DNA from: Geobacteraceae bacterium
GTDB taxonomy: Bacteria > Desulfobacterota > Desulfuromonadia > Geobacterales > Geobacteraceae
NCBI GenBank assembly: GCA_009773645.1
Contig: WSYB01000036.1
Span: 1-38,908 of the forward strand
DNA length: 38,908 nt
Direction of reading: 5' to 3'
Position numbers and translations under genes: made by a program
Part shown: in pieces, positions 8,865-16,746 of the stretch
Position numbering within the stretch: the stretch's first letter is position 1
How the letters are laid out: each line of letters starts with the position of its first letter
The notes under the pieces: generated by a model
Seen by the model: only the letters and a program-made list of their open reading frames with translations
What the model was told of the DNA's origin: nothing
The model's database searches: none

Positions 8865-9515
8865 CTACTCGATGGAGGTAAGGCCTTCGCGGATGGCATA
8901 TTTGGTGAGCCCGGCAACACTGAAAACGTTGAGCTTTTTCATGATAAGCCTGCGGAAGGTCTCAACCGTGCTGATACATACCATCATGGTAAAGGCGATT
9001 TCCTTTGTGCTTTTCCCTTCAGCGATAAGCTGGAGGATCTCTCGTTCGCGGGAGGTAAGGGTGGGAGAAGAGGGGGAATGGGGCGCCGGTAATTGTTTAA
9101 TGTATTCCTTGACGATGACTCCGGAAATTTTTTTGCAGATGTAGATTTCGTCGGTAACGACCGTGCGGATCGCCTCGATCAATTCTTCGGCAGCGCACTC
9201 TTTCAGGAGGTACCCCTTCGCCCCCGCATTCAGGGCCTCCACCACGAACCGCTTGTCGGAGTGCATCGACAGGGCAAGAATCTTGATTCCCGGGATGTCA
9301 CCGACTATCCGCCGGGTAGCATCAACCCCGTTCATTTCCGGCATCGCCACATCCATCAATACCACGTCCGGCAAAAGCTTCCGGGCGAGCCGGATCGATT
9401 CCCTTCCGTTCTCCGCCTCTGCGACAACTTCCACATCGGGCTCCTTTTCCAGAAGGGAGCGCAACCCCTCGATCACAATCTTATGGTCGTCAACCAGCAG
9501 AACCCTGATGCTCAT
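8865..9515 (-). CDS. NarL/FixJ-type response regulator (orphan)
   Basis: The product has 216 residues when started at MSIRVLLVDD (9515), which has GGGGGT about 10 bases upstream; the open frame itself starts at 9530. The receiver domain (about 1-120) has the acidic pair DD, phospho-acceptor Asp in VVLMDVAMPEMNG, and the conserved Lys in GYLLKECA. The LuxR-type helix-turn-helix is at about 150-210 (LTSREREILQLIAEGKSTKEIAF). The recognition helix (CISTVETFRRLIMKKL) departs from the usual KTVETHR pattern kept by its two paralogues in the window. No kinase gene adjoins it. It shares its AGLTKYAIREG C-terminus with the regulators at 15265 and 16096, so the three form a paralogous set. Confidence 0.92.
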   Translation of the reverse strand: MSIRVLLVDDHKIVIEGLRSLLEKEPDVEVVAEAENGRESIRLARKLLPDVVLMDVAMPEMNGVDATRRIVGDIPGIKILALSMHSDKRFVVEALNAGAKGYLLKECAAEELIEAIRTVVTDEIYICKKISGVIVKEYIKQLPAPHSPSSPTLTSREREILQLIAEGKSTKEIAFTMMVCISTVETFRRLIMKKLNVFSVAGLTKYAIREGLTSIE

Positions 9516-9894
9516 GTTACGTACCCCCATATTCTGTATTCACTGCTTACCGTGCGCTGCTTCGTCTCCCGACATCGTTGTCGCCTCGGATATTTATTGA
9601 CATTCATGCCAAAGAATTGGCATGGGAAATTCCGTCATTTCCGGCAATCCCCCATTTACCGGCAGTTTACAGCCGAAAGGGGAGTCGATGGCAAAAGTCT
9701 GAGGAATGTACTTCAAAGGTCATGCCAGAATGCAACGGAATGGCGAGGCCATGCTGACTATGAACGGCAGAGTAATGGTAATCAGGTGCGGGGTGTGTTT
9801 TTCTCCGACGACGGGACTGTTTGAACAAAAAAAGGGGGGCAGGCCTCGGAACAAGCCTGCCCCCTAACGGATCGAATGATCGGTCCGCGCAAAT
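9516..9894. other. Intergenic region upstream of the orphan regulator
   Basis: No convincing gene is seen in these 379 bases. A plus-strand open frame crossing the region has no domain and no ribosome site. The region holds a perfect 8-bp inverted repeat, CATGCCAA-AGAA-TTGGCATG (9605-9624), about 90 bp upstream of the regulator start, and the terminator of the receptor gene at 9827-9864. Confidence 0.6.
9827..9864 (-). terminator. Rho-independent terminator of the 705-residue receptor gene
   Basis: A 10-bp GC stem (9835-9844 with 9855-9864) has a 10-nt loop and is followed on the minus strand by seven T residues (9833-9827). It lies 31 bp after the stop of the receptor at 9895-12012 and separates it from the regulator downstream. 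Confidence 0.9.
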
Positions 9895-12012
9895 TCAGAA
9901 CTTTTCGAACTCTGTGTCCAGTTTGTCCTTCTCCAGTTCATATTTGAATCCTTCCGCATTGACCGCCGCCCTGGCGCCGGCGGCCGGGTTTCCGTTTCCG
10001 CCGGCCTTGTCGATACGGGCAATGTGACCCACTTTTGTTTTGCGTACCGTCTTCTGCTCCGCTTTCACATCCGGTCTGGTCTGCCGGATCGGCAGGCCTT
10101 TCACCCCTCCCGCCTCGGCCACCGTGAAGAATTCAATGGCACTCTGGAGCTGCTCGGCCTGGGAAGCCAGCTCTTCGGCCGTGGAAGACATCTCTTCGGC
10201 CGCAGAGGCGTTCTGCTGGATCACCTGGTCGAGCTGCTGGATCGCCTTGTTGATCTGATCCGCACCGCTGTCCTGCTCCCTGCTGGCCGCGCTGATCTCC
10301 TGCACCAGTTCCGCGGTCTTCTGGATATCGGGGACCATTTTCGTCAGGAGTTCTCCCGCCCGTTCCGCCACCTCGACGCTCGTGGCCGAGAGTTCGCTGA
10401 TCTCCGCCGCCGCTTTCTGGCTCCTTTCGGCAAGCTTTCGTACTTCGCTCGCCACCACCGCGAACCCCTTGCCGTGCTCTCCCGCCCGCGCCGCCTCGAT
10501 GGCCGCGTTTAACGCCAGGAGGTTGGTCTGCCGTGCGATTTCTTCGATTATCGAGATCTTCCCGGCGATTTCCTTCATGGCATGAACCGTCTGCTCGACC
10601 GCTTTCCCACCCTCCTTGGCATCTTCTGCTGACTTGACCGCAATCTTTTCGGTCTGGTGGGCATTGTCGGCATTCTGTTTGATATTGGATGACATCTCTT
10701 CCATGGAGGAGGAGGCTTCTTCGGCGGCAGCCGCCTGTTCGCTTGCCCCCTGGGACATCTCTTCGGAACCGGAGGAGAGTTCCTGGCTACCGGCAGCCAC
10801 GTTGCCCGCGGCTCCCTTCACCTCGCTTACCACGTCGGTGAGTCTCTTCACCATCGTGGCCAAGGCCCGCATCAGTTCATCCTGGGCGGACCGCTCCCTG
10901 ACCTCAACCAGGAGGTTCCCTTCGGCCACCTCCTGGGCCAGCCTTGTCATTTTCTGCATGGCATCGATCAGCCCGTTCAGGTTGTTTTTGATCTCGTTGA
11001 AATCACCGTGGTACGTGTCGGCAATCTGCGGCGGGATATCCCCTTTGGCTATCCGGTCCAGATAATTGGCGGTCACATTGATGGGTCCGACGAAGGCATC
11101 GACCAGCCTGTTCACCCCTCCGACCAGTTCACCCCATGCCCCCTGAAATGCAGCGGTGTCGCCACGGGCATCCAGTTTTCCTTGCTGAACAGCCTTGATG
11201 AGGCCATCGACTTCGCTGTGCAGATCCTTGACGGTTTTGACCATGGTTTCGAAGGATCGGGAAAGTGTTCCTATCTCATCCTTTGTAGTTGCTTCGATCT
11301 TTACGTTTAAATCGCCTGCGGCTATCCGGTCTGCCGCGGCAACCAGTTTTCCAACCGGCCTGCCGATAATGCGCGAGATGAAGGTGCCGAGGGCCACGGC
11401 CACAAGCATGCCAACCAATACCAGAATGCTGGTGAACCTGACCGCCGCATGTGCCTGGGCGGTATTGCCTTCAGAGCGTTTTTGCGCCTGGCCCTCTTTC
11501 AAATCGCTATACTTGTTGATGGCGTCGTCCACCGCTTTAGCGGAAAGAAAGCTGCTGTCGAGACGCATGAAAGAGAGGGCCTCTTCGTTTTTACCCGCCA
11601 TGCTGAGGCTGATGATCTTCTCTCTGACCGGCACGAAAGCCGTGAGCGCTCCCTTGAGTTCCTCGTAAGCCCGGCGGGTCTCTTCAGACCTGTTGGTTTT
11701 CTCGACTTTCGCCATGGCCTCATCAATTACCCGGCCGTTCTCCCTGACCTGGGCCAGGTGTTTGTTCTTTTGCTCCATGGTTTTGTCGAGGATCAGTTCC
11801 CGGTAGCCGACCCGCAGCTTTTGCAGCCCCGTGGAAATTTTACCGACCTCAGCGAGCGGTTTTGTACACAACTCGTACATCTCGGTATCCAGACGATTAA
11901 TGGCGCGGATGTTGCTGACCCCGACCCACCCGACAACCCCCGCAATCAACGCCACCAGGATAAAGCTTGCCAAAAGTTTAACTGTGAGTTTCAGATTAAA
12001 GAACCATGCCAT
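9895..12012 (-). CDS. Methyl-accepting chemotaxis protein with CheR-docking tail
   Basis: A 705-residue receptor with AAGGAGA eight bases before the ATG. TM1 is about residues 11-32, a four-helix-bundle periplasmic sensor spans 33-190, TM2 is 191-211, and HAMP starts at about 212. A further HAMP-like or linker region (about 265-400) precedes the signalling coiled coil with the tip [21 protein letters not shown] flexible linker then leads to a C-terminal EFEKF, which fits the x-[FWYH]-x-x-[FWYH] pattern of CheR/CheB docking pentapeptides. The two shorter receptors in the window lack this tail. The terminator at 9827-9864 ends its transcript. It probably belongs to a different receptor length class from its neighbours, so it may signal through another array. 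Confidence 0.95.
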   Translation of the reverse strand: MAWFFNLKLTVKLLASFILVALIAGVVGWVGVSNIRAINRLDTEMYELCTKPLAEVGKISTGLQKLRVGYRELILDKTMEQKNKHLAQVRENGRVIDEAMAKVEKTNRSEETRRAYEELKGALTAFVPVREKIISLSMAGKNEEALSFMRLDSSFLSAKAVDDAINKYSDLKEGQAQKRSEGNTAQAHAAVRFTSILVLVGMLVAVALGTFISRIIGRPVGKLVAAADRIAAGDLNVKIEATTKDEIGTLSRSFETMVKTVKDLHSEVDGLIKAVQQGKLDARGDTAAFQGAWGELVGGVNRLVDAFVGPINVTANYLDRIAKGDIPPQIADTYHGDFNEIKNNLNGLIDAMQKMTRLAQEVAEGNLLVEVRERSAQDELMRALATMVKRLTDVVSEVKGAAGNVAAGSQELSSGSEEMSQGASEQAAAAEEASSSMEEMSSNIKQNADNAHQTEKIAVKSAEDAKEGGKAVEQTVHAMKEIAGKISIIEEIARQTNLLALNAAIEAARAGEHGKGFAVVASEVRKLAERSQKAAAEISELSATSVEVAERAGELLTKMVPDIQKTAELVQEISAASREQDSGADQINKAIQQLDQVIQQNASAAEEMSSTAEELASQAEQLQSAIEFFTVAEAGGVKGLPIRQTRPDVKAEQKTVRKTKVGHIARIDKAGGNGNPAAGARAAVNAEGFKYELEKDKLDTEFEKF

Positions 12013-12061
12013 GCCTGTTTCTCCTTATTGAGATAATTAGGGGAATACTCTACTATCCAGG

Positions 12062-12301
12062 TCAGTAATAATCCATGCTGCACCATTGTGCCATTGTATA
12101 AAATGGACATTTATCGTGGTTGTTACAGAGGCAATAATTCTTGATTTGATAAAATGTGGGCTCATACTCTTTACTGAAAGCGAAACAGGTAAACACGTCC
12201 TTCTTTGCCATATGCTCACATTTAAGATTTTTTTCTGCTGTTACTCCACGGGTTTTTGACGTGAGATAAGACCGCTTCGCTGCCGATGATGGTGACGACA
12301 T
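12062..12301 (-). CDS. Small Cys-rich protein (hypothetical)
   Basis: The frame codes for up to 79 residues, with ATG at 12301 and a TTG two codons earlier. The C-terminal half is the informative part: a Cys-Glu-His, then FTC, then YCLCNNHDKCPFYTMAQWC, ending DYY. Five or six Cys in a C..C....C-x-C-x5-C-P arrangement resemble small metal- or Fe-S-binding proteins, but I do not recognise the family with confidence. The true start could be further in. It lies between the GGDEF-EAL gene and the large chemotaxis receptor in the same direction, and could be co-transcribed with the receptor 49 bp away. Confidence 0.45.
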   Translation of the reverse strand: MSSPSSAAKRSYLTSKTRGVTAEKNLKCEHMAKKDVFTCFAFSKEYEPTFYQIKNYCLCNNHDKCPFYTMAQWCSMDYY

Positions 12302-12430
12302 CTCCAAACCCTCCCGACTGATAAATTATGCCTGCAATCTGCAGGCTGATATCAGGTAAATGTGTAACTGTAATATAAGAACCTTATCGGTCTAAAAGGA
12401 TCGTAATGAATCAGAGAATACCCGGTGGAA

Positions 12431-12452
12431 AGTTAGGAAAAACCTTAGAGGG
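12431..12452 (-). promoter_or_regulatory. Shared intergenic motif, copy B
   Basis: The plus strand reads AGTTAGGAAAAACCTTAGAG. The core GAAAAACCTTA is identical to copy A. It sits about 19 bp after the GGDEF-EAL stop and about 130 bp before the start of the small Cys-rich gene, and upstream of the receptor at 12012. Confidence 0.4.
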
Positions 12453-12466
12453 GGGATGATTAGATT

Positions 12467-14947
12467 CTACATGCTCTGCAATAAAACCTGCAGTTCTTCC
12501 GCCGGCACGGGACGGCTGATATGGTAACCCTGGATCTCATCGCAGCCATGTTCCCGGAGAAACGCCATTTGCTCCTCGGTTTCGACCCCTTCGCCGATTA
12601 CCTTCAGCTTCAGGCTCCGCGCCATGGCAATAATCGCCCGTGTAATCGCCACATCATCCGGGTTTGTGGGGATATCGCACACGAATGACCGGTCGATCTT
12701 GAGCTTGTCGATGGGAAAGCGCTTCAGATAGCTCAGGGAGGAATAGCCGGTGCCGAAATCGTCGATCGCCAGAGTTATTCCCATCTCCCTGATGGCATGC
12801 AGTTTTGTGGTTGTTTCCTTGATGTTTTCCATGATGGAACTTTCGGTGAGTTCCAGTTCGAGGCAGGTGGGGTCAACCCCCGTTTCGGCCAGCACCCGTG
12901 CCACCGTGCCGGCCAGATTGTAATGCTTCAATTGACGCCCGGACAGGTTCACTGCCATGCGCAGAGCGGGAAAACCGGCCTCGTGCAGCGCCTTGAGCTG
13001 GAGGCAGGCGGTGTGCAGCACCCATTCGCCGATGGGGAGAATGAGGCCGGTCTCCTCGGTCATGGGGATAAACATGTCCGGGGGAATTACCCCCCGCTCC
13101 GGATGCTGCCAGCGCAGCAGCGCTTCCATACCGGTGATCCGGCCGGTTTTCAGATCGAGCCAGGGCTGATAGTGCAGGAAGAACTCTTTCCGTTCCAGGG
13201 CATAACGGAGGCTCGTTTCCATGGCCATGCGCTGCTCACTCTTGACGTTCATCTCAGCCGCATAAAACCGGTAGCAGTTTCGTCCCGCCTCCTTGGCATG
13301 GTACATGGCGATATCGGCGTTTTTCAGGAGGCTGTCCGCATCGTCCCCATCGCAGGGGTAGAGGGCAATGCCGATACTTGCCGAGACAAAAACTTCCTGC
13401 CCGTCAACTTCAAAGGGGGACGTCAAGCCGTCAAGCAAGTGCTGGGCGGCATGGGCCACGTCTTCCAGCCGATGGACCCCGGACAGGATGATGACAAATT
13501 CGTCCCCTCCCATGCGGGATAGGGTATCGGCCCTGCGGACGCGGGTTGCAAGCCGTGCCGAGACCGCCTTGAGCAGTCTGTCGCCGCTCGTGTGGCCGAG
13601 GGTGTCGTTGACCACCTTGAAATGGTCCAGGTCGCATGAAAGTACCGCCGCGATCCGTCCATCACGGGCTGCCTGGGCCAGGGCATGCTCCAGGTGGTCG
13701 TGGAGCAGCAAACGGTTGGGTAGAGAGGTCAAGGAGTCGTAATAAACCAGACGCTGAATCTGATTTTCCGCCTGCTTGCGTCCGGTGACGTCGTCAAACG
13801 TGGTGGCGAAGAACCCTTTTTTCGGACTGTAGGCAGTCACCTCGAAATATTTATTCATAGCCCGTGAATACTTCTCAAAGTGGGCAGGTTTTCCGGTCAG
13901 GGCGACGCTGCCGAAGATGTCGACCCAGGACGGCTCCATATCCGGCAGGACTTCGAGCACCGTTCTTCCCAGTACGTGGTCTCGCGTCAGGCCGGTCAAC
14001 CGTTCAAAGGCCGGGTTTATTTCAAGAAAGCGGTAGTCGCACGGCTTCCCGTTTTCGTCACAGATAATTTCATGAAATGCAAAGCCGTTCAGCATCTTCT
14101 CAAACAGGAGACGAAATCGCCTTTCGTTGTGCCGCAGCTCTTTCGTTCTTTCCTCAAGCCGTTCTTCGATACTCAAAAGGGCCCGGCTTTGCCGCACCGA
14201 ATCACTAAGGTTTATGAGATAATCGGGGTCGAATGGTTTGCGAACATAGCCGTCGGCCCCCATCTGCATGGCCCGTGTGGCTATTGCCGGGGTAGTGTCT
14301 GCGGTCATCAAAATGATCACGGCCGAGGAAAGAGATTGCTTGAGTGCAGGCAGAATCTGCTCACCTTTGATATCCGGCAGGTGGTAGTCAAGAAGCACCA
14401 CTTCCGGTGAGTGCTCACGGAAAAGGGTGAGCCCTTCTTCGCCGGTCAGGGCGGCATATACCTTGTATCCGCGAGCCTCGAACACGTTCCGGAGCATTTC
14501 ACATACCGTCATGCTGTCATCCACAATCAGCACGCCGGCAGGCAGGCTGGGGTTCTTTCCATCCAGGAGAGAGCGCACATGGAAGCGCAAGCTCGACGCT
14601 TCGAAGGGGAGAGGGAGAAACGCGTCGGCGCCCAGTTGAACGGTTGTCTGCTCCACATGTTCGCCGGAATACGTTGGAGAAGTGACAAGGATGGGAACTG
14701 CATTGAAAGCCGCGAAGTCGGAAGACCTGAGTAACCGGCAAAAACGCCAGCCGTCAATTCCCGACAAGTGCAGATCGGTTATTATGATGTCAGGCGGAGA
14801 GTCTTCGTCCAGGATTGCCAGCGCTTGTTCGACACATTCACAGCGGAAAACCTTATGGCCGTCTTCCTTCAAAATCCCCGAAGCGTAGTGCAATTGAACG
14901 GGATCGCCATTTACGATTACTACTGTGCCCGTAGCGGTCATGCTCAT
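12467..14947 (-). CDS. REC-REC-PAS-GGDEF-EAL c-di-GMP turnover protein
   Basis: The start is set at 14947 (MSMTATGTVVIVNGDP, with GAGGA six bases upstream), giving 826 residues; the longer open frame to 15133 lacks receiver homology at its start. Order: receiver 1 (about 8-125, Asp in IIITDLHLSG), receiver 2 (about 138-255, Asp in VVLLDYHLPD, Lys in VRKPFD), a short coiled coil, PAS (about 280-395), GGDEF (about 405-565) and EAL (about 580-822). The GGDEF motif is intact, with an RxxD inhibitory site (RRAD) five residues before it. The EAL domain keeps EALLRW, the LTESSIMEN region and IDDFGTGYSSL. Both synthesis and hydrolysis of c-di-GMP are therefore possible. Two receivers suggest input from the kinase/regulator set upstream on the same strand. 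Confidence 0.95.
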   Translation of the reverse strand: MSMTATGTVVIVNGDPVQLHYASGILKEDGHKVFRCECVEQALAILDEDSPPDIIITDLHLSGIDGWRFCRLLRSSDFAAFNAVPILVTSPTYSGEHVEQTTVQLGADAFLPLPFEASSLRFHVRSLLDGKNPSLPAGVLIVDDSMTVCEMLRNVFEARGYKVYAALTGEEGLTLFREHSPEVVLLDYHLPDIKGEQILPALKQSLSSAVIILMTADTTPAIATRAMQMGADGYVRKPFDPDYLINLSDSVRQSRALLSIEERLEERTKELRHNERRFRLLFEKMLNGFAFHEIICDENGKPCDYRFLEINPAFERLTGLTRDHVLGRTVLEVLPDMEPSWVDIFGSVALTGKPAHFEKYSRAMNKYFEVTAYSPKKGFFATTFDDVTGRKQAENQIQRLVYYDSLTSLPNRLLLHDHLEHALAQAARDGRIAAVLSCDLDHFKVVNDTLGHTSGDRLLKAVSARLATRVRRADTLSRMGGDEFVIILSGVHRLEDVAHAAQHLLDGLTSPFEVDGQEVFVSASIGIALYPCDGDDADSLLKNADIAMYHAKEAGRNCYRFYAAEMNVKSEQRMAMETSLRYALERKEFFLHYQPWLDLKTGRITGMEALLRWQHPERGVIPPDMFIPMTEETGLILPIGEWVLHTACLQLKALHEAGFPALRMAVNLSGRQLKHYNLAGTVARVLAETGVDPTCLELELTESSIMENIKETTTKLHAIREMGITLAIDDFGTGYSSLSYLKRFPIDKLKIDRSFVCDIPTNPDDVAITRAIIAMARSLKLKVIGEGVETEEQMAFLREHGCDEIQGYHISRPVPAEELQVLLQSM

Positions 14948-15200
14948 GAAATTCCTCGAGTCGATTATACACAGGAGATGTGCGGTCGTCGAATGCCGGT
15001 TCCCCGGAGTTGCTATCGTGTATTGTCTTCGAGAGTGTGCTCTGCCTCCCCCAGGGACATCATAAATCGTACAAACGGGCCGGTAAAAGCGAGCTGACAT
15101 CCGTTCACCGAATCCGGCGTCATCCGAGCGCAACGGGAATTGACGCTGGATTTATTTCTTCGGATTATCTTTAATTTTATAAATCAGAGTATTCCCAGGG

Positions 15201-15225
15201 GGGCAGTACGAAATACCTGAGACGA
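15201..15225 (-). promoter_or_regulatory. Shared intergenic motif, copy D
   Basis: The plus strand reads CAGTACGAAATACCTGAGACG. AGTACGAAA is shared with copy A, and the ACCT-x-A end with copies A and B. It lies about 40 bp after the regulator at 15265-15915 and about 255 bp before the GGDEF-EAL start. Confidence 0.35.
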
Positions 15226-15264
15226 GATATCTACGGAGAACGGGGAAGAATGTGACACAGAGCG

Positions 15265-15915
15265 CTAATCAAGTGTGACAATCCCTTCGCGGATGGCGTA
15301 CTTGGTCAATCCTGCAATGCTGAAGAGGTTAAGCTTTTCCATAATGTGCTTGCGGTGCGTTTCTACGGTTTTTATGCTTACCCCGAGAGCGAAGGCCGTA
15401 TTCTTCGTGCTTTTCCCCTCGGCAAGGAGCTGGAGCACCTGCCGCTCCCTTTTGGAAATTACCGAACGAACTGCGGGAAACGGTTCGGAGGAGTGTTGAG
15501 TCCGGTTGGTGATGACGATCCCCCCCATCGTCCGGCCGATAGGATGTTCGTTGCCGGCTACATTTCGGATCGTTACCGCCAGTTCTTCAAAGGCGCACTC
15601 TTTCGAGAGATATCCCTGCGCCCCCGCATTCAAGGCCTCCACGACAAAATGCCTGTTTGAGTGCATTGAAAGGGCGAGAACCCTGACTTCCGGCATTTCG
15701 GCAACGATATGGCGGGTAGCCTCAATACCGTTCATCTCGGGCAACGACATATCCATCACCACCACATGGGGAAGAAGTTCTTTTGCAAGCTGAATCGCCA
15801 TTCTCCCGGTCCCGGCCTCGGCAATTATGTCCATATCGGGTTCTTTTTCCAGGAGGGACCGCAGCCCCTGGCGCACTATCTTGTGATCATCGGCAATCAG
15901 AACCCTTATCTTCAC
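15265..15915 (-). CDS. NarL/FixJ-type response regulator (orphan)
   Basis: A 216-residue protein with a GTG start at 15915, preceded by AAGGAAG at good spacing. The receiver domain has the DD pair, phospho-acceptor Asp in VVVMDMSLPEMNG, and Lys in GYLSKECA. The LuxR-type helix-turn-helix (ISKRERQVLQLLAEGKSTKNTAF, then SIKTVETHRKHIMEKL) is complete. The linker between the domains is longer and more polar than in its paralogues. It lies between the regulator coupled to the histidine kinase and the GGDEF-EAL gene, so it may be phosphorylated by that kinase (inference). The recognition helix is like that of the regulator at 16096, suggesting overlapping DNA targets. Confidence 0.93.
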   Translation of the reverse strand: MKIRVLIADDHKIVRQGLRSLLEKEPDMDIIAEAGTGRMAIQLAKELLPHVVVMDMSLPEMNGIEATRHIVAEMPEVRVLALSMHSNRHFVVEALNAGAQGYLSKECAFEELAVTIRNVAGNEHPIGRTMGGIVITNRTQHSSEPFPAVRSVISKRERQVLQLLAEGKSTKNTAFALGVSIKTVETHRKHIMEKLNLFSIAGLTKYAIREGIVTLD

Positions 15916-16040
15916 GTCAACTTCCTTGGGGTTTCAGGTATCCCGGAAAAAGCATTTGACAAAGCGGTACAACCTCAAATTTCGCACGCCATAATAGCAG
16001 GAAGGGCAAAATTACATAATCGGGCCATCCCTGAAAAGTG

Positions 16041-16061
16041 GGTGCTAAAAACCCTAAAAAT
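16041..16061 (-). promoter_or_regulatory. Shared intergenic motif, copy C
   Basis: The plus strand reads GGTGCTAAAAACCCTAAAAA, the most diverged copy (core AAAAACCCTA). It lies about 39 bp after the stop of the regulator at 16096 and about 130 bp before the GTG of the regulator at 15915. Confidence 0.3.
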
Positions 16062-16095
16062 GAATGTGATGAGTACAGAGAAATGGGCCGTTGGA

Positions 16096-16746
16096 TTATT
16101 GCAGGGAAGTCAGTCCTTCGCGGATTGCATATTTGGTCAGTTCGGCTACGCTGCTCACCTTGAGCTTTTTCATGACCTGCTGGCGGTGGGTTTCAACGGT
16201 CTTCACGCTGACGCCGAGAGTGAAGGCCGTATCTTTCGTGCTTTTCCCCTCGGCAAGGAGCTGGAGGACTTCCCGTTCCCGGCTTGACAGGTGCACCGAG
16301 GGTAACGAAAGCTCTTCAGTTGACCATCGCTTGTACTCTTCTACGATGACTCCGGCTATCTTGGAGCAGAGGTAAATCTTTCCTGCTGCAACCGTGCGGA
16401 CGGCCGCCAGCAGCTCTTCCGAAGCAACGTCTTTCAGGAGATACCCCTTTGCGCCCGCATTTATAGCCTCCTGGACAAACCTTTTGTCGGAATGCATCGA
16501 GAGGGCAAGGACCCGCACTTCCGGTATCCCGGCAACGATCCGGCGGGTAGCCTCAATACCGTTCATGTCGGGCATGGTGAGATCCATCACGACCACATCG
16601 GGGTGAAGCTGCCTGGTGAGTTGAATCGCTTCCCTGCCGTTGTCCGCCTCGGCAACGACATCCATGGAGGGCTCCTTCTCCAGCAGCGCCCGCAACCCTT
16701 CACGTACGAGCTTGTGGTCTTCGGCAAGCAAAACCTTTATGCTCAT
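16096..16746 (-). CDS. NarL/FixJ-type response regulator paired with the kinase
   Basis: A 216-residue protein. The receiver has ED acidic residues, phospho-acceptor Asp in VVVMDLTMPDMNG, and Lys in GYLLKDVA. The LuxR-type helix-turn-helix follows (LSSREREVLQLLAEGKSTKDTAF, then SVKTVETHRQQVMKKL). Its ATG overlaps the TGA of the histidine kinase by four bases, so the two are translationally coupled and are very likely cognate partners. The end (AELTKYAIREGLTSLQ) is almost that of the orphan regulator at 8865. Confidence 0.95.
   Translation of the reverse strand: MSIKVLLAEDHKLVREGLRALLEKEPSMDVVAEADNGREAIQLTRQLHPDVVVMDLTMPDMNGIEATRRIVAGIPEVRVLALSMHSDKRFVQEAINAGAKGYLLKDVASEELLAAVRTVAAGKIYLCSKIAGVIVEEYKRWSTEELSLPSVHLSSREREVLQLLAEGKSTKDTAFTLGVSVKTVETHRQQVMKKLKVSSVAELTKYAIREGLTSLQ

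Noticed and set aside
9093-9824. Plus-strand open frame across the regulator and its upstream gap
   Set aside because: The first part is antisense to the receiver domain and the rest shows no recognisable domain or start signal.
12080-12105. Sigma-54-like TGGCAC-N5-TGCA on the minus strand upstream of the large receptor
   Set aside because: The distance between the GG and GC elements is one base short of the required spacing, and the sequence lies inside the small Cys-rich reading frame.
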